Part shown: positions 35,084 to 43,602 of the stretch, in pieces
How positions within the stretch are numbered: position 1 is the stretch's first letter
Layout: each line of letters opens with the position of its first letter
Origin: Prevotella sp. UBA4330
GTDB taxonomy: Bacteria > Bacteroidota > Bacteroidia > Bacteroidales > Bacteroidaceae
NCBI GenBank assembly: GCA_002394385.1
Contig: DGTS01000011.1
Coordinates: 62,001 to 126,000, forward strand
Reading direction: 5' to 3'
DNA length: 64,000 bases
Notes under the pieces: model-generated
The model's database searches: none
Seen by the model: only the letters and a program-made list of their open reading frames with translations
Told to the model about the DNA's origin: nothing
Translations under genes and position numbers: made by a program

Positions 35084-35599
35084 TCAAGCAAGCATACGTG
35101 CAAGGTATCCGCGCACTTCCTTGCGCGCCTCTCCCAGTCGATGCTCTGTGCTCTTATAACCAATCTTCAATGTCATTGAAATCTCCGAAACCTTCATGCC
35201 GTCGATAACATTCATGCGATAGACCTCACGCTGGCGATCGCTAAGACGAGCAATGCCACGCTCAAGCAAACTGTTGAGTTCGGAGGCAGAGAACACACTG
35301 GCGGCATCCTGACGGTCAACCCTTTCTGTAACGGCCAGCACATGTTCGTACTCGTCAATCGACTTGTGATGACGCCAATTGTCGAAAATGAGATTTCTCA
35401 TCATGGTATAGACAAGACAGGGCAGCGTCACCGGCGAAATCATCTTGTCGATGGTCAGAAGTCTGAGGAAGACATTATGCACAATGTCTTCTGCCTCATA
35501 AGCGAACTTCAGCCGTTTTGCCGCGAAAGCACACATTTCTTCACGGTGCGCGCTATAGTATTCGGCAATGTAACGATACGTGTTATCTTGTTTTTTCAT
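35084..35599 (-). CDS. ECF-type RNA polymerase sigma factor
   Basis: 171 residues from MKKQDNTYRYIAEYY; the upstream in-frame extension crosses the promoter. Region 2 (YEAEDIVHNVFLRL...LVYTMMRNLIFDNWRHHK) and region 4 (LSDRQREVYRMNVIDGMKVSEISMTLKIGYKSTEHRL) are both complete. No anti-sigma (FecR-like) gene or SusC/SusD pair is next to it, unlike most Bacteroidetes ECF factors. Its targets are unknown. A minus-strand -7 box lies at 35611-35618. Confidence 0.92.
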   Translation of the reverse strand: MKKQDNTYRYIAEYYSAHREEMCAFAAKRLKFAYEAEDIVHNVFLRLLTIDKMISPVTLPCLVYTMMRNLIFDNWRHHKSIDEYEHVLAVTERVDRQDAASVFSASELNSLLERGIARLSDRQREVYRMNVIDGMKVSEISMTLKIGYKSTEHRLGEARKEVRGYLARMLA

Positions 35600-35610
35600 G
35601 ATTTCTGTTG

Positions 35611-35618
35611 CAAAGATA
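35611..35618 (-). promoter_or_regulatory. -7 box of the ECF sigma factor gene
   Basis: TATCTTTG on the minus strand, 12 nt before the chosen start codon; TTTG lies 23 bp upstream. This placement supports the start at 35599 and a very short leader. Confidence 0.55.
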
Positions 35619-35746
35619 AGAAAAAAAACAATATGTATCGCCAAAATAGATATAAATAATTCTAAATGAAACAAAATAAATAGTATTTGCAACATGAAAG
35701 GAATTATCAGAACGTCGTTTTTACGTTACACAAATTCTATTTCCGA

Positions 35747-35767
35747 CATGTTGGCACGACTTTTGCA
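35747..35767 (+). promoter_or_regulatory. Sigma-54-type promoter of htpG
   Basis: TGGCACGACTTTTGCA at 35752-35767 fits the sigma-54 consensus TGGCACG-N4-TTGCW at every conserved position, with exactly 10 bp between the -24 GG and the -12 GC. The five bases before it (CATGT) also fit the extended consensus. No TAnnTTTG box is present at this place. Transcription would start about 12 nt later, 28 nt before the htpG ATG. Whether the genome encodes RpoN is not visible here. Confidence 0.72.
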
Positions 35768-35806
35768 AATGGAGGTAATAGGAATTTAATTTAAAACAAA
35801 AATATC

Positions 35807-37897
35807 ATGCAAAAAGGAAACATTGGGGTTACAACCGAGAACATATTCCCCGTAATCAAAAAGTTCTTGTACTCTGACCATGAGATATTCCTGCGCGAGA
35901 TGGTAAGCAATGCTGTTGACGCTACGCAGAAGTTGAAAACACTTGCCGACAAGGGCGACTTCAAGGGCGAACTGGGCGACATCACCGTAAGGGTAAGTCT
36001 TGACAAGGACAAGGGAACACTCACCATTAGCGACCGAGGCATCGGAATGACCGAGGAGGAGATTGACAAGTACATCAATCAGATAGCATTCTCAGGTGTC
36101 ACCGACTTCCTCGACAAATACAAGGATTCGGCAAACGCCATCATCGGTCACTTCGGTCTGGGCTTCTATTCGTCATTTATGGTTTCAAAGAAGGTGGAAA
36201 TCATCACCAAGAGTTATAAGGACGGGGCAAAGGCTGTTAAGTGGTCGTGCGACGGCTCGCCAGAATTCACCATCGAGGACGCAGAGAAGGCTGAGCGAGG
36301 CTCTGACATCGTGCTCTATATTGACGATGACTGCAAAGAGTATCTTGAGAAAGCACAGATAGAGCAGTTGTTGCAGAAGTACTGCAAGTTCATGCCCGTA
36401 ACCATCGCCTTCGGCAAGGAGACTGAATGGAAAGACGGAAAGCAGGTGGACACCGACAAGGACCATATTATAAATAATGTGGAGCCGCTGTGGACAAAGA
36501 CGCCAAGCACGCTGAAGGACGAGGATTACAAGAGTTTCTATCGCACCCTCTATCCCATGAGCGACGAGCCGCTGTTCTGGATTCACCTCAACGTGGACTA
36601 TCCCTTCAACCTTACGGGTATCCTCTATTTCCCCCGCATCAAGAACTCGCTGGAGCTGCAGCGTAACAAGATTCAGCTCTATTGCAACCAGGTGTTTGTA
36701 ACTGACCAGTTGGAGGCAACAAGAGAACCAGATGGAACTGCCAAGACCGGAGGTATTGTCCCTGAGTTCCTTACTCTGCTCCATGGTGTTATCGACTCGC
36801 CAGACATACCGCTGAACGTCAGCCGCAGTTATCTGCAGAGCGACCGCAAGGTGAAACAGATTTCCACCTATATCACTAAGAAGGTGGCTGACCGCTTGAA
36901 GGCTATCTTCAACGAGGACCGCAAGGCCTACGAGGAGAAGTGGGACAACCTGAAGCTCTTCATCAACTACGGCATCCTGACCGAGGAGAACTTCTACGAC
37001 CGCGCGAAGGACTTTGCACTGCTGAAAGACGTTGACGGCAAATACTTTACATTCGAGGAATACCGCACCCTGATAAAAGACACACAAACAGACAAGGACG
37101 GAAACCTCATTTATCTTTACGCCAACAACAAGGAGGAGCAGTACACCTATATCGAGGCTGCACGACAGAAGGGCTACAGCGTGCTGCTGATGGATGGACA
37201 ACTTGACACTCCTGCCATGTCAATGCTGGAGCAGAAGTTCGAGAAGAGTCGCTTCACACGCGTCGATGCAGACATCATAGACCGCCTTATAGTCAAGGAA
37301 GATGCTCCTAAGCAGACCCTCGACGCTGACACTGCTGACAATTTGTCACAGGCTTTCCGCTCACAGATGCCAAGTCTTGAGAAGACCGAGTTTTATGTTG
37401 AGGTGCAGGCACTGGGCGAGAATGCACAGCCAGTGCTCATCACTCAGAGCGAGTATATGCGCCGTATGAAGGACATCTCACGCTATCAGCAGGGAATGGC
37501 GTTCTATGCCGAGATGCCCGACACCTACAGTCTGGTGCTCAACAGCGACCATCCACTAATAAAGAAGGTGCTCGACGACGAGAAGGAAAAGACCGCTGAG
37601 ACACTGAAGCCGATACTGAGCGAGATAAAAGGTCAGGAGGCTCGCCTCGCCGCTCTGCGCCAGTCGCAGGACAAGAAGAAGCCTGAGGAAATCTCACAAG
37701 AGGAGAAAGACGACGTGAGCAACACCCAGAAGGCCATCGACGAGCAGCGAACGAAGAAGCAGCAGGTGATTGCCGACTATGCAAAGGGCAACGACATACT
37801 GCACCAACTCATCGACCTAGCCCTGTTGCAGAACGGAATGTTGAAGGGCGCAGCGCTCGACAAGTTCCTGAAACGCAGCATCGACCTCATCAAGTAA
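35807..37897 (+). CDS. htpG: Molecular chaperone HtpG (Hsp90)
   Basis: 696 residues. The N-terminal GHKL ATPase domain shows LREMVSNAVDATQKL (Asn/Glu), DRGIGMTEEEI and GHFGLGFYSSFMV. The middle domain has the arginine-containing LNVSRSYLQSDRKVKQI and the C-terminal domain is present, with a charged segment rich in Lys/Glu/Gln near residues 600-640, longer than in E. coli. It folds and remodels client proteins in the cytoplasm, together with DnaK/DnaJ/GrpE. It appears monocistronic with a sigma-54-like promoter and a strong terminator. Confidence 0.97.
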   Translation: MQKGNIGVTTENIFPVIKKFLYSDHEIFLREMVSNAVDATQKLKTLADKGDFKGELGDITVRVSLDKDKGTLTISDRGIGMTEEEIDKYINQIAFSGVTDFLDKYKDSANAIIGHFGLGFYSSFMVSKKVEIITKSYKDGAKAVKWSCDGSPEFTIEDAEKAERGSDIVLYIDDDCKEYLEKAQIEQLLQKYCKFMPVTIAFGKETEWKDGKQVDTDKDHIINNVEPLWTKTPSTLKDEDYKSFYRTLYPMSDEPLFWIHLNVDYPFNLTGILYFPRIKNSLELQRNKIQLYCNQVFVTDQLEATREPDGTAKTGGIVPEFLTLLHGVIDSPDIPLNVSRSYLQSDRKVKQISTYITKKVADRLKAIFNEDRKAYEEKWDNLKLFINYGILTEENFYDRAKDFALLKDVDGKYFTFEEYRTLIKDTQTDKDGNLIYLYANNKEEQYTYIEAARQKGYSVLLMDGQLDTPAMSMLEQKFEKSRFTRVDADIIDRLIVKEDAPKQTLDADTADNLSQAFRSQMPSLEKTEFYVEVQALGENAQPVLITQSEYMRRMKDISRYQQGMAFYAEMPDTYSLVLNSDHPLIKKVLDDEKEKTAETLKPILSEIKGQEARLAALRQSQDKKKPEEISQEEKDDVSNTQKAIDEQRTKKQQVIADYAKGNDILHQLIDLALLQNGMLKGAALDKFLKRSIDLIK

Positions 37898-37940
37898 CCG
37901 CTTCCAGCCTTACTATAAGGCGAAAAGCATACATACGAAC

Positions 37941-37977
37941 AAGGGCATCGGAATCGCTTCCGATGCCCTTTTATTAT
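37941..37977 (+). terminator. Terminator of htpG
   Basis: A 13-bp perfect stem (AAGGGCATCGGAA with its complement), four-base loop TCGC, then TTATTAT. It lies 44 nt after the stop codon. Confidence 0.85.
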
Positions 37978-38332
37978 CATTCGGCACCAATATAATACCC
38001 CGTATCATGCTGTATTATGCAACAATTCGCCTGTTACTTATCGTCAAAGTGGCCGCTATATGCTTTCAGTTTGTTTTTTTTGCTAAGCATTGCATATCAA
38101 GTGCCGCCTCATCAACGGTTCTCTATCGGCAATAGCACCTATGCTTTGCCATAGTTCAGTGTTCATCGTATTTAATTGTACTGCTGTCATAATTCCAAAC
38201 TTATTTACTTATTCTGTTGCAAATATACATAGAATAAATGAAATCACGAAAAAAGGAAGGTAAAAAAGATGATGTCATCCACACGAAAAACGCTCTGAGC
38301 CGACGAAAAATGCCCTTTGGCAACCCCACTGA

Positions 38333-38552
38333 GTATCAATGGGTTACAAAAAGCACACAAACGGGGCAACAAAGTTATTAACTTTGTTCAACAATCCTAT
38401 TAACTTTGTTCGACTATGTTAATAACTTTGTTCGACAATCTTATTAACTTTGTTTCGCCGTTTGATATCTTTCGGAAAGCGAAAGGATATATATGGGCAG
38501 GCAGAAAGACAAAAACGGGCATGCCGAAGCATATCTCTGGGCACACGAATGA
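38333..38552 (+). repeat. 22-bp phased array D (longest)
   Basis: About ten units. GTATCAA at 38333 and ACACAAACGG at 38355 are followed by TAACTTTG at 38379, 38401, 38423 and 38445 (each exactly 22 apart). ATATCTTTCGG is at 38465, ATATATGG at 38487 and ATATCTCTGG at 38531. The outer words at 38333, 38465 and 38531 are 132 and 66 bp apart (6 x 22 and 3 x 22). The TAACTTTG units are near-perfect palindromes (AACAAAGTTA-T-TAACTTTGTT). The stretch from 37980 to 38330 shows no gene. Confidence 0.75.
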
Positions 38553-38619
38553 TGTGCTCCCGTAATGCGGTGTGTTTGAAAAAAGAAGCGAAGGAGTAAG
38601 GAATGACGGAAAAAATTTG

Positions 38620-38627
38620 TACCTTTG
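38620..38627 (+). promoter_or_regulatory. -7 box of the ABC-F gene
   Basis: TACCTTTG, 31 nt before the ATG at 38659. No good upstream element at 19-21 bp. Confidence 0.5.
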
Positions 38628-38658
38628 CACCCGCAATAATAAAATAAGGTATAAAAGG

Positions 38659-40272
38659 ATGATAACACTTACGAACATTGCCGTGCAATTCGGCAAGCGA
38701 GTATTGTACAAAGATGTAAACATCAAGTTCACCAACGGCAACATCTATGGAGTGATTGGTGCCAACGGAGCAGGAAAGTCAACGCTGCTGAAAGCCATCA
38801 GCGGAGAACTGGAGCCCAACAAGGGAAGCGTGGAACTGGGACCTGGCGAACGCCTCAGCGTGCTCGATCAGGACCACTTCAAGTACGACGAGTTCTCGGT
38901 TATGGACACTGTGCTCATGGGGCATCAGCCGCTTTGGGATAACATGAAGGAGCGTGAGCGCATCTACTCGAAGCCCGAGATGACCGAAGAAGACGGCAAC
39001 CGCGCCGCCGAACTGGAGGAGAAGTTTGCCGAGATGGACGGATGGAACGCCGAAAGCGATGCCGCCCAGTTGTTGCAGAACCTCGGAGTGAAGGAGCCGC
39101 AGCACCAGAAGATGATGTCAGAACTCTCTAACAACGAGAAGGTGCGCGTGATGCTGGCGAAGGCTTTGTTCGGTCATCCCGACAACCTGTTGCTCGACGA
39201 GCCTACCAACGACCTCGACCTGGACACCGTTCAGTGGCTTGAGGAGTATCTGAGCAACGTTGAGCAGACGGTGCTTGTGGTGAGCCACGACCGCCACTTC
39301 CTCGATGCCGTATCGACACAGACGGTGGACATCGACTTCGGAAAGGTTACGGTGTTCGCCGGAAACTACTCGTTCTGGTACGAGTCGTCGCAGTTGGCTC
39401 TCAGACAAGCGCAGAACCAGCGCCAGAAGGCTGAGGAGAAGCGCAAGGAACTGGAGGAGTTCATCCGCCGTTTCTCTGCCAACGTGGCAAAGAGTAAGCA
39501 GACGACGAGCCGCAAGAAGATGCTCGAGAAACTGAATGTGGAGGAGATTCGTCCTTCAAGCCGCAAGTACCCTGGCATCATTTTCCAGATGGAGCGCGAG
39601 CCGGGCAACCAGATTCTGGAGGTGCAAGACCTGAAGGCTGTCGATACCGACGGCACGGTGCTCTTCGACAATGTGAACTTCAACATCGAGAAGGGCGAGA
39701 AAGTGGTGTTCCTCTCACACAACCCGAAGGCCATGACCGCACTGTTCGAGATTATCAACGGCAACCGCGAGGCAGACAACGGCACCTTCAAGTGGGGCGT
39801 GACGATAACAACGGCCTATCTGCCGCTCGACAATACCGAGTTCTTCAACAGCGACCTGAACCTCGTCGATTGGCTTTCACAATATGGAACGGGCAACGAG
39901 GTGACAATGAAAGGCTATCTCGGACGCATGCTCTTCAAGCAGGAAGAAGTGGAGAAGAAGGTCAACGTGCTCTCAGGAGGCGAGAAGATGCGTTGTATGA
40001 TTGCACGCATGCAGTTGAAAAACGCCAACTGCCTCATCCTCGACACGCCCACCAACCACCTCGACCTCGAGTCAATCCAGGCATTTAACAACAATCTGGT
40101 GCAGTTCAAGGGCAACATCCTCTTCGCCAGCCACGACCATGAGTTCATCAACACCGTGGCCAACCGCATCATAGAACTCACACCGAAGGGAACCATCGAC
40201 AAACTGATGACCTACGACGATTACATCTACGACGCACAGATAAAGGAGCAGAAGCAGAAGATGTACTCATAA
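38659..40272 (+). CDS. ABC-F family protein, YbiT-like, with degenerate second ATPase domain
   Basis: 537 residues from MITLTNIAVQFGKRV; the longer in-frame start at 38572 precedes the -7 box. Domain 1 has Walker A GANGAGKST and Walker B LLLDEPTNDLD, but the signature reads LSNNEK instead of LSGGE, as in E. coli YbiT. A basic linker follows (RRFSANVAKSKQTTSRKKM). In domain 2 the Walker A position reads FLSHNPKAMT, lacking the GK(S/T) core, and Walker B reads LILDTPTNHLD with Thr in place of the catalytic Glu; the signature LSGGEKMR is intact. ABC-F proteins act on ribosomes. Domain 2 probably does not hydrolyse ATP. Confidence 0.92.
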   Translation: MITLTNIAVQFGKRVLYKDVNIKFTNGNIYGVIGANGAGKSTLLKAISGELEPNKGSVELGPGERLSVLDQDHFKYDEFSVMDTVLMGHQPLWDNMKERERIYSKPEMTEEDGNRAAELEEKFAEMDGWNAESDAAQLLQNLGVKEPQHQKMMSELSNNEKVRVMLAKALFGHPDNLLLDEPTNDLDLDTVQWLEEYLSNVEQTVLVVSHDRHFLDAVSTQTVDIDFGKVTVFAGNYSFWYESSQLALRQAQNQRQKAEEKRKELEEFIRRFSANVAKSKQTTSRKKMLEKLNVEEIRPSSRKYPGIIFQMEREPGNQILEVQDLKAVDTDGTVLFDNVNFNIEKGEKVVFLSHNPKAMTALFEIINGNREADNGTFKWGVTITTAYLPLDNTEFFNSDLNLVDWLSQYGTGNEVTMKGYLGRMLFKQEEVEKKVNVLSGGEKMRCMIARMQLKNANCLILDTPTNHLDLESIQAFNNNLVQFKGNILFASHDHEFINTVANRIIELTPKGTIDKLMTYDDYIYDAQIKEQKQKMYS

Positions 40273-40290
40273 GATGGCACACTTTTTGCA
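40270..40290 (+). promoter_or_regulatory. Sigma-54-type promoter of grpE-dnaJ
   Basis: TGGCACACTTTTTGCA at 40275-40290 has the invariant GG and GC separated by 10 bp and matches 15 of 16 positions of the htpG element apart from local shifts in the spacer. It starts 2 nt after the ABC-F stop codon and 52 nt before the grpE ATG. No Bacteroidetes -7 box was seen in the interval. The sequence GCACTCATCATAAGTGC just downstream could form a small hairpin in the leader. Confidence 0.66.
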
Positions 40291-40341
40291 CTCATCATAA
40301 GTGCAGGCAATGGTGCCAAACGTCTTAACATAATAATCATC

Positions 40342-40953
40342 ATGGACAAAGAAGAAAGAAAGATAAACATAGAGGACGGCGACCAGCAGGACGACGGACT
40401 CAACAAGGAGGAGGAAAAGCAGGAGAAAGAGGCTGCCGCCGATGCTGAAAACACTACAGAAGAAGGGGAAAAGGCAGAAGAGACAGCCGAAGAAGAGACC
40501 GACCCTCTGGACAAGGCTCTCGAAGAAATAAAAGAACTGAAAGAGCAACTGCTCTACAAGGCTGCCGAGTTTGACAACTTCCGCCGCCGCACAATCAAGG
40601 AGAAGGCCGAGTTGATTCTTAACGGCTCGGAGAAGGCTGTACAGGCTGTGCTCCCCGTTGCCGACGACATGGAGCGCGCACTCGAGAACGGCGAGAAGAC
40701 CGACGACCCGCAAGTGCTGAAAGAGGGCATGGAACTCATCTACCAGAAGTTCATGAAGGCTCTCGAAAGTCTCGGTGTCAAGAAGATTGACACCACCGAT
40801 GCCGACTTCGACGTCGATTTTCACGAGGCCATAGCAATGGTTCCGGGCATGGGCGACGAGAAGAGCGGCAAGGTGCTCGACTGCGTACAGACAGGTTACA
40901 CACTTAACGATAAGGTTATCAGACATGCCAAAGTGGCAGTAGGACAACGCTAA
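40342..40953 (+). CDS. grpE: Nucleotide exchange factor GrpE
   Basis: 203 residues. A long acidic N-terminal region (about residues 1-65, Glu/Asp/Gln) forms the start of the coiled coil. The family core is complete: LLYKAAEFDNFRRRTIKEK, VLPVADDMERAL, GMELIYQKFMKALESLGV, DFHEAIAMVPG and KVLDCVQTGYTLNDKVIRHAKVAV. It releases ADP from DnaK. dnaJ follows 6 nt later. dnaK is not in the window. Confidence 0.96.
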   Translation: MDKEERKINIEDGDQQDDGLNKEEEKQEKEAAADAENTTEEGEKAEETAEEETDPLDKALEEIKELKEQLLYKAAEFDNFRRRTIKEKAELILNGSEKAVQAVLPVADDMERALENGEKTDDPQVLKEGMELIYQKFMKALESLGVKKIDTTDADFDVDFHEAIAMVPGMGDEKSGKVLDCVQTGYTLNDKVIRHAKVAVGQR

Positions 40954-40959
40954 ACAGAA

Positions 40960-42126
40960 ATGGCAAAGAGAGACTACTACGAGGTGCTTGGTGTTGACAA
41001 GAACGCCTCAGAGGAAGAAATAAAGAAGGCGTATCGCAAGATTGCCATCAAGTATCACCCCGACCGCAACCCCGGCGACAAAGAGGCCGAGGAGAAATTC
41101 AAGGAAGCGGCAGAGGCCTACGACGTGCTGCACGACGCACAAAAGCGCCAGCAGTATGACCAGTTCGGATTTAACGGACCGGCAGGAGCGGGCGGTTTCG
41201 GCGGCTTCGGTGGCGAAGGGTTCTCTATGGACGACATCTTCTCGATGTTCGGCGATGTGTTCGGCGGGCGCGGAGGATTCGGCGGATTCAGCGGTTTCGG
41301 AGGAGGCGGCTATCGACAGCCCGCCCAGCATCGAGGCAGCGACCTGCGCCTGAAGGTGAAACTGTCGCTACAGGAAGTGGCAACAGGCGTCACCAAGAAG
41401 TTCAAGGTGAAGAAAGACATCACCTGTCCGCATTGCCACGGAACAGGAGCAGAAAGCGGCAGCGGCAGCGAGACATGTCCGACGTGTCACGGCTCGGGTG
41501 TTGAGATTCGCACCCAGCAGAGCATCTTCGGCATGATGCAGACACAGACGGTGTGCCACACATGCGGAGGCGAAGGCAAGGTGATTAAGAACAAGTGTCA
41601 CGAGTGCGGCGGAACAGGTGTCGTTAAGGGCGAGGAGGTTGTCGAAATATCAATACCGGCCGGCGTAGCAGAAGGAATGGTGGTCAATGTCCCCAACAAA
41701 GGAAACGCCGGAAGGCACAACGGAATACCCGGAAACATTCAGGTGTTCATAAGCGAGGAGCCTAACGACACATTCGTAAGAGACGGCAACGACCTTATCT
41801 ATAATCTGCTGCTCGACTTCCCTACGGCTGCTCTCGGCGGCAATGTAGAGATTCCGACAATCGACGGCTCAAAGGTGAAGATAAAAATAGACCCCGGCAC
41901 ACAGCCTGGAAAGACGCTCCGACTGCGCGGGAAAGGACTGCCCGAGGTGAAAGGTTATGGCAGCGGAACTGGTGATGTTGTGGTCAACATCAGCGTTTAT
42001 GTGCCAAAGACACTGAGCCGCGACGAGAAGGAGACTCTTGAAGGATTGCAGCAGAGCGACAACTTCAAAGGAGACTCTTCCACGAAGAAGAGCATCTTCG
42101 AGAAGTTCAAGAACTATTTCTCATAA
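40960..42126 (+). CDS. dnaJ: Chaperone protein DnaJ
   Basis: 388 residues with the full type I layout: J domain with HPD (KYHPDRNPGD, near residue 31), a Gly/Phe-rich region (residues 75-120), and four zinc-binding repeats of the type C-x2-C-x-G-x-G (CPHCHGTGAES, CPTCHGSG, CHTCGGEG, CHECGGTG). The C-terminal substrate-binding domains end KSIFEKFKNYFS. It delivers substrates to DnaK and stimulates its ATPase. It is co-transcribed with grpE; a 17-bp hairpin follows at 42161-42239. Confidence 0.97.
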   Translation: MAKRDYYEVLGVDKNASEEEIKKAYRKIAIKYHPDRNPGDKEAEEKFKEAAEAYDVLHDAQKRQQYDQFGFNGPAGAGGFGGFGGEGFSMDDIFSMFGDVFGGRGGFGGFSGFGGGGYRQPAQHRGSDLRLKVKLSLQEVATGVTKKFKVKKDITCPHCHGTGAESGSGSETCPTCHGSGVEIRTQQSIFGMMQTQTVCHTCGGEGKVIKNKCHECGGTGVVKGEEVVEISIPAGVAEGMVVNVPNKGNAGRHNGIPGNIQVFISEEPNDTFVRDGNDLIYNLLLDFPTAALGGNVEIPTIDGSKVKIKIDPGTQPGKTLRLRGKGLPEVKGYGSGTGDVVVNISVYVPKTLSRDEKETLEGLQQSDNFKGDSSTKKSIFEKFKNYFS

Positions 42127-42160
42127 AACTATGGGTTTAAAGGAGTTAAGGAGCCATGGA

Positions 42161-42239
42161 GTTAAGGAGTTAAGACATTAGTTTGGTATTCCTAATTTAT
42201 AAGGAATTAAATCAATAACAATTGTCTTAACTCCTTAAC
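42161..42239 (+). repeat. 17-bp perfect inverted repeat between dnaJ and folC
   Basis: GTTAAGGAGTTAAGACA (42161-42177) pairs exactly with 42223-42239. The loop holds a second small hairpin (ATTCC...GGAAT, 42188-42207). Related words (AAGGAGTTAAGGAG) precede it from 42140. There is no T run, so its role as a terminator is uncertain; it may belong to the word-repeat family. Confidence 0.65.
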
Positions 42240-42285
42240 TTCATAAATCCTTAACACCAAAACATTAACAAACGAATAACCACAA

Positions 42286-43509
42286 ATGACATACGAGGAA
42301 ACCATACAGTATCTTTACAACTCCGTACCGATGTTCCAGAACGTCGGGGCGGCAGGTTATAAGGAAGGACTGCAGAACACACTGACTCTTGACGAGCACT
42401 TCGGACACCCTCACCGCACGTTCCGCACCGTTCACGTGGCAGGTACCAACGGCAAGGGTTCTTGCTCGCACACCATAGCGGCGATGCTTCAGAGCGCAGG
42501 ATTCAAGGTTGGACTATACACTTCTCCTCATCTCGTGGATTTCCGCGAGCGCATCCGCATCAACGGAAAGTGTATCAGCAAGCAGTATGTCATTAACTTC
42601 GTAAAGCGGGAACGCAGTTTCTTCGAGCCGCTCCATCCATCGTTCTTCGAACTCACCACAGCCCTTGCGTTCAAATACTTCGCCGAACAAAAGGTTGACT
42701 GGGCGGTCATCGAAGTGGGGCTTGGCGGCCGTCTCGACTGCACCAACATCATTAAGCCCGAACTGAGCATCATCACCAACATATCGTTCGACCACACCGC
42801 GTTCCTCGGCGACACGCTGGCAAAGATAGCAACAGAGAAGGCCGGCATCATAAAACCCGAAACTCCTGTTGTCATAGGCGAAACGAACGAGGAAACGAAA
42901 CCCGTTTTTGAAAGCATTGCAAAGCAAAACAACGCCCCCATTTTCTTTGCCGAAGAAGAGAGCCTTCCTGAATATGACGACATAGAGTTTGAACTGAAAG
43001 GCAGTTACCAGAAGAAAAACAGGGCAACAATACTATGCGCCGCGAAGCGACTTGGCATCCCGCGCGACGCCATAAAGAGCGGAATGGCTAACGTATGCGA
43101 GGCAACAGGGCTCATCGGAAGATGGCAGACACTGCGCAAAGAGCCGCTCGTGATATGCGACACCGGTCACAACGTGGGCGGATGGCAGTATCTTTCAGAG
43201 CAGATAAAGCAGGTGCCCTGCCAGACACGCCGCATCGTTTTCGGAATGGTTGACGACAAAGACATCAACACGGTGATGACCATGCTGCCCAAAGATGCCG
43301 TCTATTACTGGGCACAAGCAGAAACAAAGCGCGCCATAAGCCATGAAAAGGTAAAGGAGACGGGCAAGAGTCACGGCCTGAAAGGCAACTCCTACCCCAC
43401 CGTCATCGAAGCATACCGCGCCGCACTGTCCGACGCAGCACCAGCAGATTTTGTGTTTGTAGGCGGCAGCAGTTATGTCGTTGCAGACTTACTTTCAGAA
43501 AACATTTAG
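42286..43509 (+). CDS. folC: Folylpolyglutamate / dihydrofolate synthase
   Basis: 407 residues. The Mur-ligase-like ATP-binding loop is VAGTNGKGSCSHTIAAML near residue 50, followed by GLYTSPHLVDFRERI, WAVIEVGLGGRLDCTN, ITNISFDHTAFLGDTLAKIATEKAGIIK and the C-terminal domain with ICDTGHNVGG and FVGGSSYVVADLL. It adds glutamate to folates and also makes dihydrofolate in bifunctional members. It follows dnaJ by 160 nt, with the inverted repeat in between, and no clear promoter was found. Confidence 0.95.
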   Translation: MTYEETIQYLYNSVPMFQNVGAAGYKEGLQNTLTLDEHFGHPHRTFRTVHVAGTNGKGSCSHTIAAMLQSAGFKVGLYTSPHLVDFRERIRINGKCISKQYVINFVKRERSFFEPLHPSFFELTTALAFKYFAEQKVDWAVIEVGLGGRLDCTNIIKPELSIITNISFDHTAFLGDTLAKIATEKAGIIKPETPVVIGETNEETKPVFESIAKQNNAPIFFAEEESLPEYDDIEFELKGSYQKKNRATILCAAKRLGIPRDAIKSGMANVCEATGLIGRWQTLRKEPLVICDTGHNVGGWQYLSEQIKQVPCQTRRIVFGMVDDKDINTVMTMLPKDAVYYWAQAETKRAISHEKVKETGKSHGLKGNSYPTVIEAYRAALSDAAPADFVFVGGSSYVVADLLSENI

Positions 43510-43538
43510 TCGTTTTTAACGTATTTTTTGTCATTTCG

Positions 43539-43570
43539 TTTGCTGTTCTCAATTATTTTTGCTTACTTTG
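43539..43570 (+). promoter_or_regulatory. Probable promoter of the galactose operon
   Basis: TTTG (43539-43542), 20 bp, TTACTTTG (43563-43570). The second base of the -7 box deviates from TAnnTTTG. It lies 33 nt before galM. Confidence 0.5.
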
Positions 43571-43602
43571 CAACTAAGTTTACTAACAATCAAACTTTTT
43601 GA

